DNA of 64,000 nt, from positions 1-64,000 of the forward strand of contig DIYI01000017.1 in assembly GCA_002428965.1 (NCBI GenBank), in the 5' to 3' direction. Below the pieces are notes generated by a model that was not told the DNA's origin, made no database searches, and saw only the letters and a program-made list of their open reading frames with translations. The stretch's first letter is position 1. Each line of letters opens with the position of its first letter. Both the position numbers and the translations under genes were made by a program. Shown here piece after piece: positions 1 to 7,544 of this stretch. The stretch comes from Jejuia sp. UBA6058. GTDB taxonomy: Bacteria > Bacteroidota > Bacteroidia > Flavobacteriales > Flavobacteriaceae.

Positions 1-215
1 TCTGAAGCTGCAGACCACAAAAACTCTAAGGTGTTATTAGTACAAAGTAGGTTGTTCGTAGGGAATGTTAAGGTTCCCACAACGCCAGGGGCTGAGTTTT
101 CTCCTGTAGGATCGTCATCATCTCCGCCACCACTACCATTGCCTCCGCCACTAGAACAGCTTACAAATAATGAAGCAAGTATAAATGTGATGTATATAAA
201 ATTAAATTTTTTCAT
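1..215 (-). CDS. Surface lipoprotein, N-terminal fragment (runs off window)
   Basis: The reverse strand from an ATG at 215 reads open to the window edge (about 71 codons), so only the N-terminus is visible. It starts MKKFNFIYITF, followed by a hydrophobic stretch and the lipobox LFVSC, so it should be lipidated by signal peptidase II at Cys20. After the cysteine comes a flexible Gly/Ser/Asp-rich linker, then the start of what looks like an Ig/fibronectin-type domain (segment LTFPTNNLLC). It lies only 5 bp downstream of the beta-helix gene on the same strand, so the two probably share a transcript. The function cannot be read from this fragment; the lipoprotein call itself is firm. Confidence 0.75.
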   Translation of the reverse strand, partial: MKKFNFIYITFILASLFVSCSSGGGNGSGGGDDDDPTGENSAPGVVGTLTFPTNNLLCTNNTLEFLWSAAS

Positions 216-220
216 AACTC

Positions 221-2812
221 TTATTTCTTAACAATTTTAATATTTAAAGGTTCATCTAAAACTAATTTTGCAAAATAGATACCTGATGGTCTACCAGTTA
301 GGTCTAAATCCACATTTCCAGCATTTACAGAATAAATTTCAGAAGAAATCAACTTTGCACGTATATCATAGATTTCAATTGGAATCCTACCTTCGCTCAC
401 TGGTAAAGCTATTTGAAACCTGCCTAAAGTAGGATTAGGGTAAGATTGAATATTAGCATAAAAATCTATAGATTGAATGAGTTCACCTTCGCACTCCTTA
501 TCGGATTTTACTTTTACAGTATCACCTTGTGATACAGGAACACTAAAACTACTTAAATTGGTGTCGAATATTTTTACATCATTAACATATACATGATAAG
601 GGGCTGTACCACTAGTCATTTCAACATCAAGTTCTTTTTGATTTAATTTGGTTTTTGTAGTGATATCATCTGCAGCCTCTACAGTGACTATAAAACACTG
701 TTTGTCCGAGCTTCCCTTTACATTAAAGCAAATCTCATATTCCTCAGGTGCAACATCGGAAAAAGATGTATTCTTTAAAAAACTATAATCTTCTCCATTA
801 AACGTCATTTGATAATCTGCTTCTAAATCTGAAGAAATAGTTATAGAACCATTACCTTCTCCAGGACATGTTTCTGATGTTACAGAAATAGTAAATTGGG
901 ACCCTAAAACAGATATTACATTACCTTGTCCAGTATCCTCAATAGCATTAACACCAGCGGTCCAAGCTGTACCAGCACGCTCATACGCGCCAATATCTGG
1001 TAATGCTCCTGTAAATGGTTTATCAAACCCATCAATAATTGGTCCTGCATCTATCATAGGACTTTCAATTTTTGGCATAAAATCTAAGTTTTCGGGATCT
1101 TCCAATAAATCTGCAGTTGAAATTACATTATCTTGAATATCAAACTCTTGAGGACCATCACCTGTAAACCAAGGGCCTGAATTTGTATAATTATTATATA
1201 TTTTATTATTTTCTTGCTCACGTCCGTTTACCCAAGAATCCATAGTTTTACCGCAATCATAAATAGTATTGTGGAAGAAATCTAATCCAACATTATTCCA
1301 ATTAACCTGATAACCGCTCCATGATACGTTCCATACCACATTATGATGCACTACGTAGCCTTTACTATCATTATCTAAATAAATCCCTGCCGCTTTTTCA
1401 GAATCACCTGGATTGAATGCATACGAAGGAGCTTGCGCATCATGAAACCAATTATGATGAATAACATTGTTCTTGGCCGATGTATTTCCTACGGTATAAA
1501 AAACACCAGAGTCACTGTTGATTATTTGCGAAGCAGAGACATCATTGTAAGCTATTTCGCAATTAGTTCCTGCAACATACATACCATCCCTTCCTGTATT
1601 AAAAATTGTATTTTTAAGAACTTTTGTATTGCTAGCACTGGTTCTAATAGGTGAAGCATGAATACCGATATAATCACAATTACTTATAGTATTACCCTCA
1701 ATTGTTGGGCTATTTGCAGCCCATGCTAATACAATAATACCATTTAAAGAGGCATGATCAATGGTGCATCCTTTAATTACCGTATTGTCTCCATAAACCT
1801 CAATTGCTGAAGCATTATTTTGAGCATTGACGTTAGTAATATCATCATGACCTTCAATACCATGCGTTATGGTACAATCTAAAATTTGATTATTATCAGC
1901 ATTATTTTCAATTCGAATACCTCCTCCAAATAAATTTATGCCTTCAAGTTTTATGTAATCACCTGTAAGTCTAACAGCATATTGACGCGTGGTATACTCA
2001 ACACTGCCATCTGTAGGCATATTCCCATCCGAAGGCTGAAAATATAAGGTGTTTGTCGCATCATCATAATACCATTCTCTTGCATGATCTAGCACCTCTA
2101 ATTTATTAAATAGAAACAACTGACCGTGTGGATTCGCCGTATTACCTTCAGTCCAAGTTGGATTATGGTTGGAAAAAGGCCATCTACTTATATCAACTCC
2201 GGCATGATCAATTCTACTTGTTGAGCTAGCCGTGATAGGTCTAGTCCAACTTGTTCCAGAATGTGTTGCTAGGTAGTAAAACATACCTCCGTTTTCCCAA
2301 TCGATATTAGGAACATTATTTACCAAAAAATGAGAGCCATCTCCTCCTTGTACGGGAGCACAATCTACTGTCCATCTATTGTTATCCTCATTGTTCGGCC
2401 ATCTCGCCAAATCCATGTAGTTACCATTGTGGTATACAGTTCTAAATCTGCTTTCAACCCCCATGTTTACAGTAGCCTTGTAAATGCTACCTTGGTGTTG
2501 TTGCCAACCACTAACAGTAGTTGTTGCTTTTATTTCAACAGTTTCTCCATCTGCTGCCTTAAAAGTAATGTAGTTACTTGCGTTTCCGTTTCTGTTTATC
2601 ACTAGCTCTTCTTCATAAACCCCTCCTCTTACAATACATGTATCACCGGCACCCATTTCAGAGACAGCCTTTGCAAACGTTCTAAATGGACTCGCCATAG
2701 AACCATCATTGGCGTCATTGCCATCGGTAGCCACATAAAAGGTTTGGGAATTCAAAAAAGATTGGGAAATTAATAAACTAAAACAAAGTATTGTTTTAAA
2801 AATTCTAATCAT
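221..2812 (-). CDS. Secreted right-handed beta-helix protein with T9SS type A sorting domain
   Basis: The 863-residue product has a Sec signal peptide (about residues 1-22, mature start near QTFYVATDG). It has a long region of Asn-rich parallel beta-helix rungs (about 24-640; rungs such as NNQILDCTI, NTVIKGCTI and NCEIAYNDV), an Ig-like linker region, and a C-terminal T9SS type A domain starting near YPNPTLGRFQ and ending KIVKK. Beta-helix proteins of this layout include polysaccharide lyases (PL6/chondroitinase-B type) and polysaccharide-binding proteins. The N-terminal GDTCIVRGGVY element resembles the first rung of such lyases. Substrate and catalytic residues cannot be assigned from the sequence alone. 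It precedes a lipoprotein gene by 5 bp on the same strand. Confidence 0.82.
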   Translation of the reverse strand: MIRIFKTILCFSLLISQSFLNSQTFYVATDGNDANDGSMASPFRTFAKAVSEMGAGDTCIVRGGVYEEELVINRNGNASNYITFKAADGETVEIKATTTVSGWQQHQGSIYKATVNMGVESRFRTVYHNGNYMDLARWPNNEDNNRWTVDCAPVQGGDGSHFLVNNVPNIDWENGGMFYYLATHSGTSWTRPITASSTSRIDHAGVDISRWPFSNHNPTWTEGNTANPHGQLFLFNKLEVLDHAREWYYDDATNTLYFQPSDGNMPTDGSVEYTTRQYAVRLTGDYIKLEGINLFGGGIRIENNADNNQILDCTITHGIEGHDDITNVNAQNNASAIEVYGDNTVIKGCTIDHASLNGIIVLAWAANSPTIEGNTISNCDYIGIHASPIRTSASNTKVLKNTIFNTGRDGMYVAGTNCEIAYNDVSASQIINSDSGVFYTVGNTSAKNNVIHHNWFHDAQAPSYAFNPGDSEKAAGIYLDNDSKGYVVHHNVVWNVSWSGYQVNWNNVGLDFFHNTIYDCGKTMDSWVNGREQENNKIYNNYTNSGPWFTGDGPQEFDIQDNVISTADLLEDPENLDFMPKIESPMIDAGPIIDGFDKPFTGALPDIGAYERAGTAWTAGVNAIEDTGQGNVISVLGSQFTISVTSETCPGEGNGSITISSDLEADYQMTFNGEDYSFLKNTSFSDVAPEEYEICFNVKGSSDKQCFIVTVEAADDITTKTKLNQKELDVEMTSGTAPYHVYVNDVKIFDTNLSSFSVPVSQGDTVKVKSDKECEGELIQSIDFYANIQSYPNPTLGRFQIALPVSEGRIPIEIYDIRAKLISSEIYSVNAGNVDLDLTGRPSGIYFAKLVLDEPLNIKIVKK

Positions 2813-2885
2813 AGCAGTATAATTTATTTATCATAGTTGTATATTTTTTGTAAAGTTACTATCGTCTAAACTTATGTAAACAGAG

Positions 2886-2912
2886 ACATATGTTTTTTTA
2901 CGTAACATATGT
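2886..2912. promoter_or_regulatory. Pair of ACATATGT palindromes between divergent genes
   Basis: Two identical 8-bp self-complementary sites (ACATATGT at 2886-2893 and 2905-2912) sit 19 bp apart centre to centre in the spacer between the beta-helix gene and cmk. Spacing of about two helical turns is compatible with a dimeric regulator. This is pattern-based only and no regulator is identified. Confidence 0.2.
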
Positions 2913-3001
2913 TCAAATACTCGATGAAAGACAATCTAAAGGATTAATTAACCTTAATCAGTTACCATTTTCCTATTTTCGTAAAATATTTTAAAGTAAG
3001 A

Positions 3002-3697
3002 ATGCCAAAAATCACCATAGCAATTGACGGGTTTTCGTCTACGGGAAAAAGCACTGTTGCCAAACAATTGGCAAGTAATCTAGGTTATGTTTATGTAGAC
3101 TCTGGTGCCATGTATCGCGCGGTTACCCTTTACGCTTTAAATAAAGGCTTAATTGAAGAAGATGATTTCAATAAAGAAGCTTTAATTTACCAGCTAGAAC
3201 AAATACACTTAAGCTTTGTGTTTAACGAGGAATTGGGTTATGCTGAAATTCAACTAAATAGACAAAATGTTGAAAAAGAAATACGAACCCTGCGGGTTTC
3301 CAGTTTTGTGAGTCAAGTAGCTGCGGTTCCAGAAGTGCGAAAAAAATTAGTTGCTATTCAAAAGAAATTAGGTGAACACAAAGGCGTTGTTATGGATGGT
3401 CGAGATATTGGTACTGTCGTATTTCCTAATGCAGAATTAAAACTATTTATGACAGCCTCAGCAGAAAAGCGTGCAGAAAGGCGCTACAAAGAATTAAAAG
3501 AAAGAGGCGATGATATTACTTTTGAAGCAGTTCTGAAAAACGTTACAGAAAGAGACCATATAGACACTACCAGAAAAGATTCACCTTTAATTAAGGCTAA
3601 AGATGCTATTGAAATTGACAATTCAAATCTTAGTTTAGAGGAGCAATATCAAAAAATCCTTCAACTGGCGAAAATGACAATTGAAGGATTAGAGTAA
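3002..3697 (+). CDS. cmk: (d)CMP kinase (cytidylate kinase)
   Basis: This 231-residue protein phosphorylates CMP and dCMP with ATP in the cytoplasm, a core pyrimidine salvage step. A P-loop GFSSTGKST lies at residues 10-18, followed by the DSGAMYRAVT substrate-binding element at about 33-42. Later come the MDGRDIGTVVFP motif and a lid region rich in Arg (AERRYKELKERG). Length and motif order fit bacterial Cmk along the whole protein. The ATG at 3002 is the only sensible start, 8 residues before the P-loop. In many Bacteroidota cmk lies near rpsA; here only a small LysM gene on the opposite strand separates them. Confidence 0.97.
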   Translation: MPKITIAIDGFSSTGKSTVAKQLASNLGYVYVDSGAMYRAVTLYALNKGLIEEDDFNKEALIYQLEQIHLSFVFNEELGYAEIQLNRQNVEKEIRTLRVSSFVSQVAAVPEVRKKLVAIQKKLGEHKGVVMDGRDIGTVVFPNAELKLFMTASAEKRAERRYKELKERGDDITFEAVLKNVTERDHIDTTRKDSPLIKAKDAIEIDNSNLSLEEQYQKILQLAKMTIEGLE

Positions 3698-3721
3698 AAC
3701 ATTCTATTTCTATGCTGTGTT

Positions 3722-4099
3722 CTACAGATTCGGAATAATCAATTCTTGATCTGGATAAATCAAGTCTGGATTCTTAAGAATATCAGTATTCGCTTTAAAA
3801 ATATCTTGATATTTAGAAGCCTTACCATAATATTGAATAGCAATCTTCCCTAAAGTTTCTCCACTTTTTACAACGTGCCTGTGATATACAGAAGTATCAG
3901 CAACTTTAATATCGGCTTTTATATCCGAAGGGCTATCGCCACCTATCTCCTTGATTTTGTCCCAAATAATATTTTTTTCATACTGCGTTTTGGCAGTACC
4001 TTTAATTTTTAAAACACCATTATCTTCTGTTACGTCGCCGTCTTGAATGTTTAAAGATGCTCCAAGATCTAATACATCTTGATATTTAGCTTTTACCAT
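3722..4099 (-). CDS. BON-LysM domain protein (Kbp/YgaU-like)
   Basis: The 125-residue product has no signal peptide. Residues 1-66 resemble a BON domain (LNIQDGDVTEDNGVLKIKGT), and residues 73-123 form a LysM domain (VVKSGETLGKIAIQYYG ... DLIYPDQELIIPNL). This is the architecture of Escherichia coli Kbp/YgaU, a cytoplasmic potassium-binding protein, though the N-terminal extension seen in E. coli is shorter here. It is convergent with cmk (24 bp apart) and divergent from rpsA. The LysM call is certain; the Kbp role is inferred from architecture only. Confidence 0.85.
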   Translation of the reverse strand: MVKAKYQDVLDLGASLNIQDGDVTEDNGVLKIKGTAKTQYEKNIIWDKIKEIGGDSPSDIKADIKVADTSVYHRHVVKSGETLGKIAIQYYGKASKYQDIFKANTDILKNPDLIYPDQELIIPNL

Positions 4100-4402
4100 G
4101 ATTTTTAATTTTTAAGTTAATAGTTAAGGATGTTAATATAATAAATAAAAGCATGTGTTAGTATTTATTATACACACATATTTGTTTTCATTTTTATGAC
4201 ACTCAAATTTCAATTAAGTCACAATTTATTTTATACATCATAAAATATTGCTAATTCGCTGAAAATGTATATTTTTGCACTCCTTTTTAACGCAGTATCG
4301 AAAAGATAAAAAGGATTTTTTTAAGCAATATTTATTAATACTTCTGTGTATTAAGCGTTTAAACTTTTCGAAATATACAGAATACAAATTTTTTATCAGC
4401 AC
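4100..4402. other. Divergent intergenic region upstream of rpsA
   Basis: This 303-bp AT-rich spacer holds the rpsA promoter (4248-4277) and a leader of roughly 120 nt before the rpsA ATG. No convincing small gene was seen: the overlapping reading frames on both strands are antisense to each other and have no recognisable content. The long leader could host autoregulation by S1, which is known for rpsA in other bacteria, but no specific structure was recognised. Confidence 0.5.
4248..4277 (+). promoter_or_regulatory. Candidate rpsA promoter (Bacteroidota consensus)
   Basis: A -33 TTG at 4248-4250 is followed after 19 bp by TATTTTTG at 4270-4277, an exact match to the Bacteroidota -7 element TAnnTTTG. 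Transcription would start about 7 nt downstream, giving a leader of about 120 nt for rpsA. Confidence 0.5.
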
Positions 4403-6235
4403 ATGGCTGAAAACGAAAAACAAGCTGAAGTTGAAGCAACTGAGGCACAAACGGTGGAGGCTCCTGTAGTTTCAGAAGCACAAGCAAACCCTGAAAAATT
4501 CTTAGAAGAGTTTAACTGGCACAATTACCAGGAAGGTATTGACGAGGTAGACGATAAACAACTTGAAGAATTTGAAAAATTAGTAGCAGAGAATTTTGTA
4601 GACACTTTAGATGATGAAGTTGTTGAAGGTAAAGTAATCCACATCACTGATAGAGATGCGATTATCGACATTAATGCAAAATCTGAAGGTGTTATCTCTT
4701 TAAACGAGTTCCGTTACAACCCAAACTTATCTGTAGGCGATAAGGTAGAGGTATTAATTGATGTACGCGAAGACGCTACTGGTCAATTAGTATTATCTCA
4801 CAGAAAAGCGCGTGTAATTAAAGCTTGGGATCGCGTAAACGCTGCACATGATAATGGAGAAATCGTTAATGGTTTTGTTAAATGTAGAACTAAAGGTGGT
4901 ATGATTGTAGATGTATTCGGTATCGAAGCATTCTTACCAGGTTCTCAAATTGATGTTAAGCCAATTAGAGATTACGATCAGTACGTAAATAAAACTATGG
5001 AATTCAAGGTTGTAAAAATCAACCACGAATTTAAAAACGTAGTAGTTTCTCATAAAGCGCTTATCGAAGCGGATATCGAGGAACAAAAGAAAGAAATCAT
5101 TAGTCAATTAGAAAAAGGTCAAGTACTAGAAGGTGTTGTTAAAAACGTAACATCCTACGGTGTATTTATCGACCTTGGCGGTGTTGACGGATTAATTCAC
5201 ATTACAGATTTATCTTGGTCTAGAATTAACCATCCAAATGAGATTGTTGAGTTAGATCAGAAATTAAATGTTGTAATTCTTGACTTTGATGAAGATAAGT
5301 CTAGAATCCAATTAGGTCTTAAGCAATTAAGCAAGCACCCATGGGAAGCACTTGGAGAAGAAGTTAAAGTTGGTGACAAAGTAAAAGGTAAAGTAGTTGT
5401 CATTGCAGATTACGGTGCATTTATCGAAGTTGCCGATGGTGTTGAAGGGCTTATCCACGTTTCTGAAATGTCTTGGTCTACACACTTACGTTCAGCTCAA
5501 GATTTCGTAGCTGTAGGTGATGAAGTTGAGGCGCAAATCTTAACATTAGATAGAGAAGATCGTAAAATGTCTCTTGGTATCAAGCAATTAACTCCAGATC
5601 CATGGACAGATATTACTGCTAAATACCCGTTAGGATCTAAGCACACAGGTGTTGTACGTAACTTTACAAACTTTGGTGTATTTGTTGAATTAGAAGAAGG
5701 TATCGACGGATTAATTTATATTTCTGATTTATCTTGGACTAAGAAAATCAAGCACCCATCAGAGTTCTGTGCCGTAGGGGACAAGTTAGATGTTATTGTA
5801 CTTGAGTTAGACGTTGAAGGACGTAAATTAAGCTTAGGTCATAAGCAGACAACTGAGAACCCTTGGGATAAGTACGAAACTGAATTTGCTTTAAACACAA
5901 CACACACAGCTGCTGTTACTGAGATAGTTGACAAAGGTGCTACGGTTAAGTTTAACGAAGATATCGTTGCTTTTATACCACAACGTCACCTTGAAAAAGA
6001 AGATGGTAGCAAGTTGAAAAAAGGTGAAGAAGCAGAATTCAAGATTATTGAATTTAACAAAGAGTTTAAACGTGTAGTAGCCTCTCATGCTGCTATCCAC
6101 AAAGCTGAAGAAGCTGCAAACGTAAAAGCTGCCGCTAAAAAGGCTGCTAGTGCTGCTGCAGAAGCAAAACCAACTTTAGGTGATGCTAACGATGCTTTAC
6201 AAGCTCTTAAAGATAAAATGGACGGAAAAAAATAA
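4403..6235 (+). CDS. rpsA: 30S ribosomal protein S1
   Basis: The 610-residue protein has an acidic N-terminal tail and six S1 (OB-fold) RNA-binding repeats at roughly 73-136, 150-217, 239-309, 324-396, 411-483 and 498-565. Repeats 3-5 carry the classical core (YGVFIDLGGVDGLIHITDLSW). The C-terminus is a Lys/Ala-rich tail. S1 binds mRNA on the small ribosomal subunit. In Bacteroidota, which largely lack Shine-Dalgarno sequences, S1 and A-rich leaders are thought to matter for initiation. Start ATG at 4403 follows an A/T-rich leader without a Shine-Dalgarno motif. The gene is monocistronic: its own promoter upstream and a hairpin terminator at 6259-6286. Confidence 0.97.
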   Translation: MAENEKQAEVEATEAQTVEAPVVSEAQANPEKFLEEFNWHNYQEGIDEVDDKQLEEFEKLVAENFVDTLDDEVVEGKVIHITDRDAIIDINAKSEGVISLNEFRYNPNLSVGDKVEVLIDVREDATGQLVLSHRKARVIKAWDRVNAAHDNGEIVNGFVKCRTKGGMIVDVFGIEAFLPGSQIDVKPIRDYDQYVNKTMEFKVVKINHEFKNVVVSHKALIEADIEEQKKEIISQLEKGQVLEGVVKNVTSYGVFIDLGGVDGLIHITDLSWSRINHPNEIVELDQKLNVVILDFDEDKSRIQLGLKQLSKHPWEALGEEVKVGDKVKGKVVVIADYGAFIEVADGVEGLIHVSEMSWSTHLRSAQDFVAVGDEVEAQILTLDREDRKMSLGIKQLTPDPWTDITAKYPLGSKHTGVVRNFTNFGVFVELEEGIDGLIYISDLSWTKKIKHPSEFCAVGDKLDVIVLELDVEGRKLSLGHKQTTENPWDKYETEFALNTTHTAAVTEIVDKGATVKFNEDIVAFIPQRHLEKEDGSKLKKGEEAEFKIIEFNKEFKRVVASHAAIHKAEEAANVKAAAKKAASAAAEAKPTLGDANDALQALKDKMDGKK

Positions 6236-6258
6236 TTCCACCACCATTTAAAAATTAG

Positions 6259-6286
6259 AAAAGCGGCCTTTATGGTCGCTTTTTTT
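6259..6286 (+). terminator. Rho-independent terminator of rpsA
   Basis: AAAAGCGGCC pairs with GGTCGCTTTT around a 5-nt loop (6269-6273) and continues directly into a T-run. It begins 24 nt after the rpsA stop codon. Confidence 0.85.
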
Positions 6287-6288
6287 AT

Positions 6289-6322
6289 GCGTCATTGCGA
6301 GGACGAAGGACGTGGCAATCTT
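6289..6322 (+). repeat. Half copy of CGTCATTGCGA dispersed repeat
   Basis: The sequence GCGTCATTGCGAGGACGAAG, followed by GTGGCAATCTT, is a variant of the left arm of the palindromic element at 6471-6550, without a matching right arm. Elements of this type are scattered through many flavobacterial genomes. Confidence 0.6.
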
Positions 6323-6378
6323 ATACAAATAAGAAGAATTATCCTTTTGAATGATAGTATTTTCAAATTTATTTATTT

Positions 6379-6595
6379 GGGCGTTACCCTCGAAGAAACT
6401 GAAGAACGTTTCATGAAACATTCTGCCTCGGGTCGGGCTTTCCGCTATATCTTTTTTAGTTACACCCCAGCGTCATTGCGAACGTAGTGAAGCAATCTCC
6501 TCCACCAAAGAGATTACTTCGTCGCTCGTGCCTCACTTCTCGTAATGACGGCTTATTAGCCAACAAAAAAAGGATGCCGCTGCAATCCCTAACGC
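6379..6595 (+). repeat. Composite dispersed repeat, copy 1
   Basis: Three modules occur in order: GGGCGTTACC (6379-6388), GGGTCGGGCTTTC (6430-6442) and ATGCC...CAATCCCTAACGC (6574-6595). Each is matched exactly, in inverted order and orientation, at 10168-10251. In this copy the first two modules are separated by an extra 41 bp, and the last two by a segment carrying the 80-bp palindromic repeat. Confidence 0.7.
6471..6550. repeat. 80-bp imperfect palindromic repeat
   Basis: The left arm starts CGTCATTGCGAACG and contains GAAGCAATCT; the right arm contains AGATTACTTC and ends CGTAATGACG. The whole element can fold into a long imperfect hairpin. It is REP-like and nested inside the composite repeat. 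Confidence 0.75.
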
Positions 6596-6776
6596 GGGTG
6601 TGTTTGCTACTGATAATATTGAAACCTTACTCCCTTCTTATAATATTAAAACACTTCTTTATAAAAATTCCTATTTATTAGGAATCTTACTTCTATCTCA
6701 TTTCTATCTCAAAAGAATCTTTAATTAATTTGATTATTAATTAATTTTATGTAAATTGCAATCAAAATACAAAAAG

Positions 6777-7148
6777 ATGTTAGATTTAGAGTTTTTCGAT
6801 TCATCAAGTAAATATGGAGTAATTAAAGCTACTGTGCACAAAACAGGTAAGCTTGGATTCAGCAGTGGAGCAAGTAAATACATGGATTTACCAAGCATGA
6901 AATTTGCAAATATTGGACTCAATAAGGCAAATGAAGAAGATCAATGCCTGTATCTGGTGAAAACTAATGAAGAAACTGACAAAACTTTTAGAATTGTTAA
7001 GGCAGGTGAATACTATTATGTATTCATAAAAAACATTCTCAGAGAACTAGGGATTGATTACAAAAATGAAAGTATAATTTATGATATTGAGGAAATAGAA
7101 TATAGAGAGAATAAAATATATAAACTATGTCGTCGGCAACGTAAATAA
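6777..7148 (+). CDS. Hypothetical protein, 123 residues
   Basis: The product was not recognised. The ATG at 6777 (MLDLEFFDSS) is preferred over an in-frame TTG at 6756. The protein is small, soluble-looking, mixed alpha/beta, with no signal peptide or membrane segment. A central stretch (LVKTNEETDKTFRIVKAGEYYYVFIKNIL) alternates charged and aromatic residues as in a small beta-sheet domain. The very basic end (CRRQRK) is unusual and could mean a truncated C-terminus. The gene lies between the repeat-rich spacer and a 55-residue gene. The coding call rests on the uninterrupted frame, a plausible start and codon use similar to neighbours. Confidence 0.55.
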   Translation: MLDLEFFDSSSKYGVIKATVHKTGKLGFSSGASKYMDLPSMKFANIGLNKANEEDQCLYLVKTNEETDKTFRIVKAGEYYYVFIKNILRELGIDYKNESIIYDIEEIEYRENKIYKLCRRQRK

Positions 7149-7153
7149 AAAAA

Positions 7154-7185
7154 GGTCAAGTATTTACTAGGAAATGGACTTGACC
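7154..7185 (-). terminator. Hairpin, terminator-like on the minus strand
   Basis: GGTCAAGT (7154-7161) pairs with ACTTGACC (7178-7185), with a possible inner ATTT/AAAT extension. Read on the minus strand the hairpin is followed by a run of seven T. It would stop transcripts coming leftward past recG and could protect the upstream plus-strand gene from antisense reading. Confidence 0.45.
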
Positions 7186-7311
7186 CTCAGATTTAAAAAA
7201 TCTTGTTTTTCGAATTACTAAGATACATTAAATTCTGGGAATATAGATTTCCTTACCGAGTAAATTTCTCCACTCGGATTCCAAATTTGGAGAGAATTTA
7301 AACTTAGTACG

Positions 7312-7479
7312 ATGAGAAAGCCAATAGGCACGACCGCCAGAACTGGTCAAACTTGTCCGGAAAGTGGAGTATGGAAAGTTGTAGGAACGCCTACAACAAC
7401 TGCTCCAATCGCAAAAGGAAACAGAATGCCTCCTTATATGGGTAACGCTGTTACTTGGAGACTTACGGCTTATGCTTAA
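7312..7479 (+). CDS. Small conserved-looking protein, 55 residues
   Basis: An ATG at 7312 opens a 55-codon frame ending at TAA 7477-7479. The product begins MRKPIGTTARTGQTCPESGV and contains GTPTTTAPIAKGNRMPPYMG. The regular pattern (Thr-Gly-Gln-x-Cys-Pro-x-Ser-Gly-x-Trp, then a Pro/Thr turn, then AVTWRL) looks like a compact folded small domain, not random translation. I recall similar short proteins in other Bacteroidota, but not their function; a loose resemblance to YjzC-type small proteins is possible. It has its own hairpin terminator at 7500-7533, which supports an independent transcript. Confidence 0.6.
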   Translation: MRKPIGTTARTGQTCPESGVWKVVGTPTTTAPIAKGNRMPPYMGNAVTWRLTAYA

Positions 7480-7499
7480 TCGAGAAATTGATTAGATTT

Positions 7500-7533
7500 A
7501 AAGGGGAGGGATATTTATACTTTCCCTTTTTTT
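7500..7533 (+). terminator. Terminator of the 55-residue gene
   Basis: AAAGGGGAGG (7500-7509) pairs with CTTTCCCTTT (7520-7529), including two G-T wobbles, and runs into a stretch of T. It starts 20 nt after the stop codon of the small gene and 12 nt before the convergent end of recG. Confidence 0.65.
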
Positions 7534-7544
7534 ATTAAACAATA

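Larger units (their letters stand above)
6236..6776. other. Repeat-rich intergenic region after rpsA
   Basis: This 540-bp spacer contains the rpsA terminator, a half copy and a full copy of a palindromic CGTCATTGCGA repeat, and three modules shared in inverted orientation with 10168-10251. Short reading frames here (for example 6272-6487) merely cross the repeats and are not supported as genes. Confidence 0.7.

Noticed and set aside
6272..6681. Two open frames (6272-6487 and 6487-6681) after rpsA
   Set aside because: They are made entirely of the terminator and dispersed palindromic repeats.
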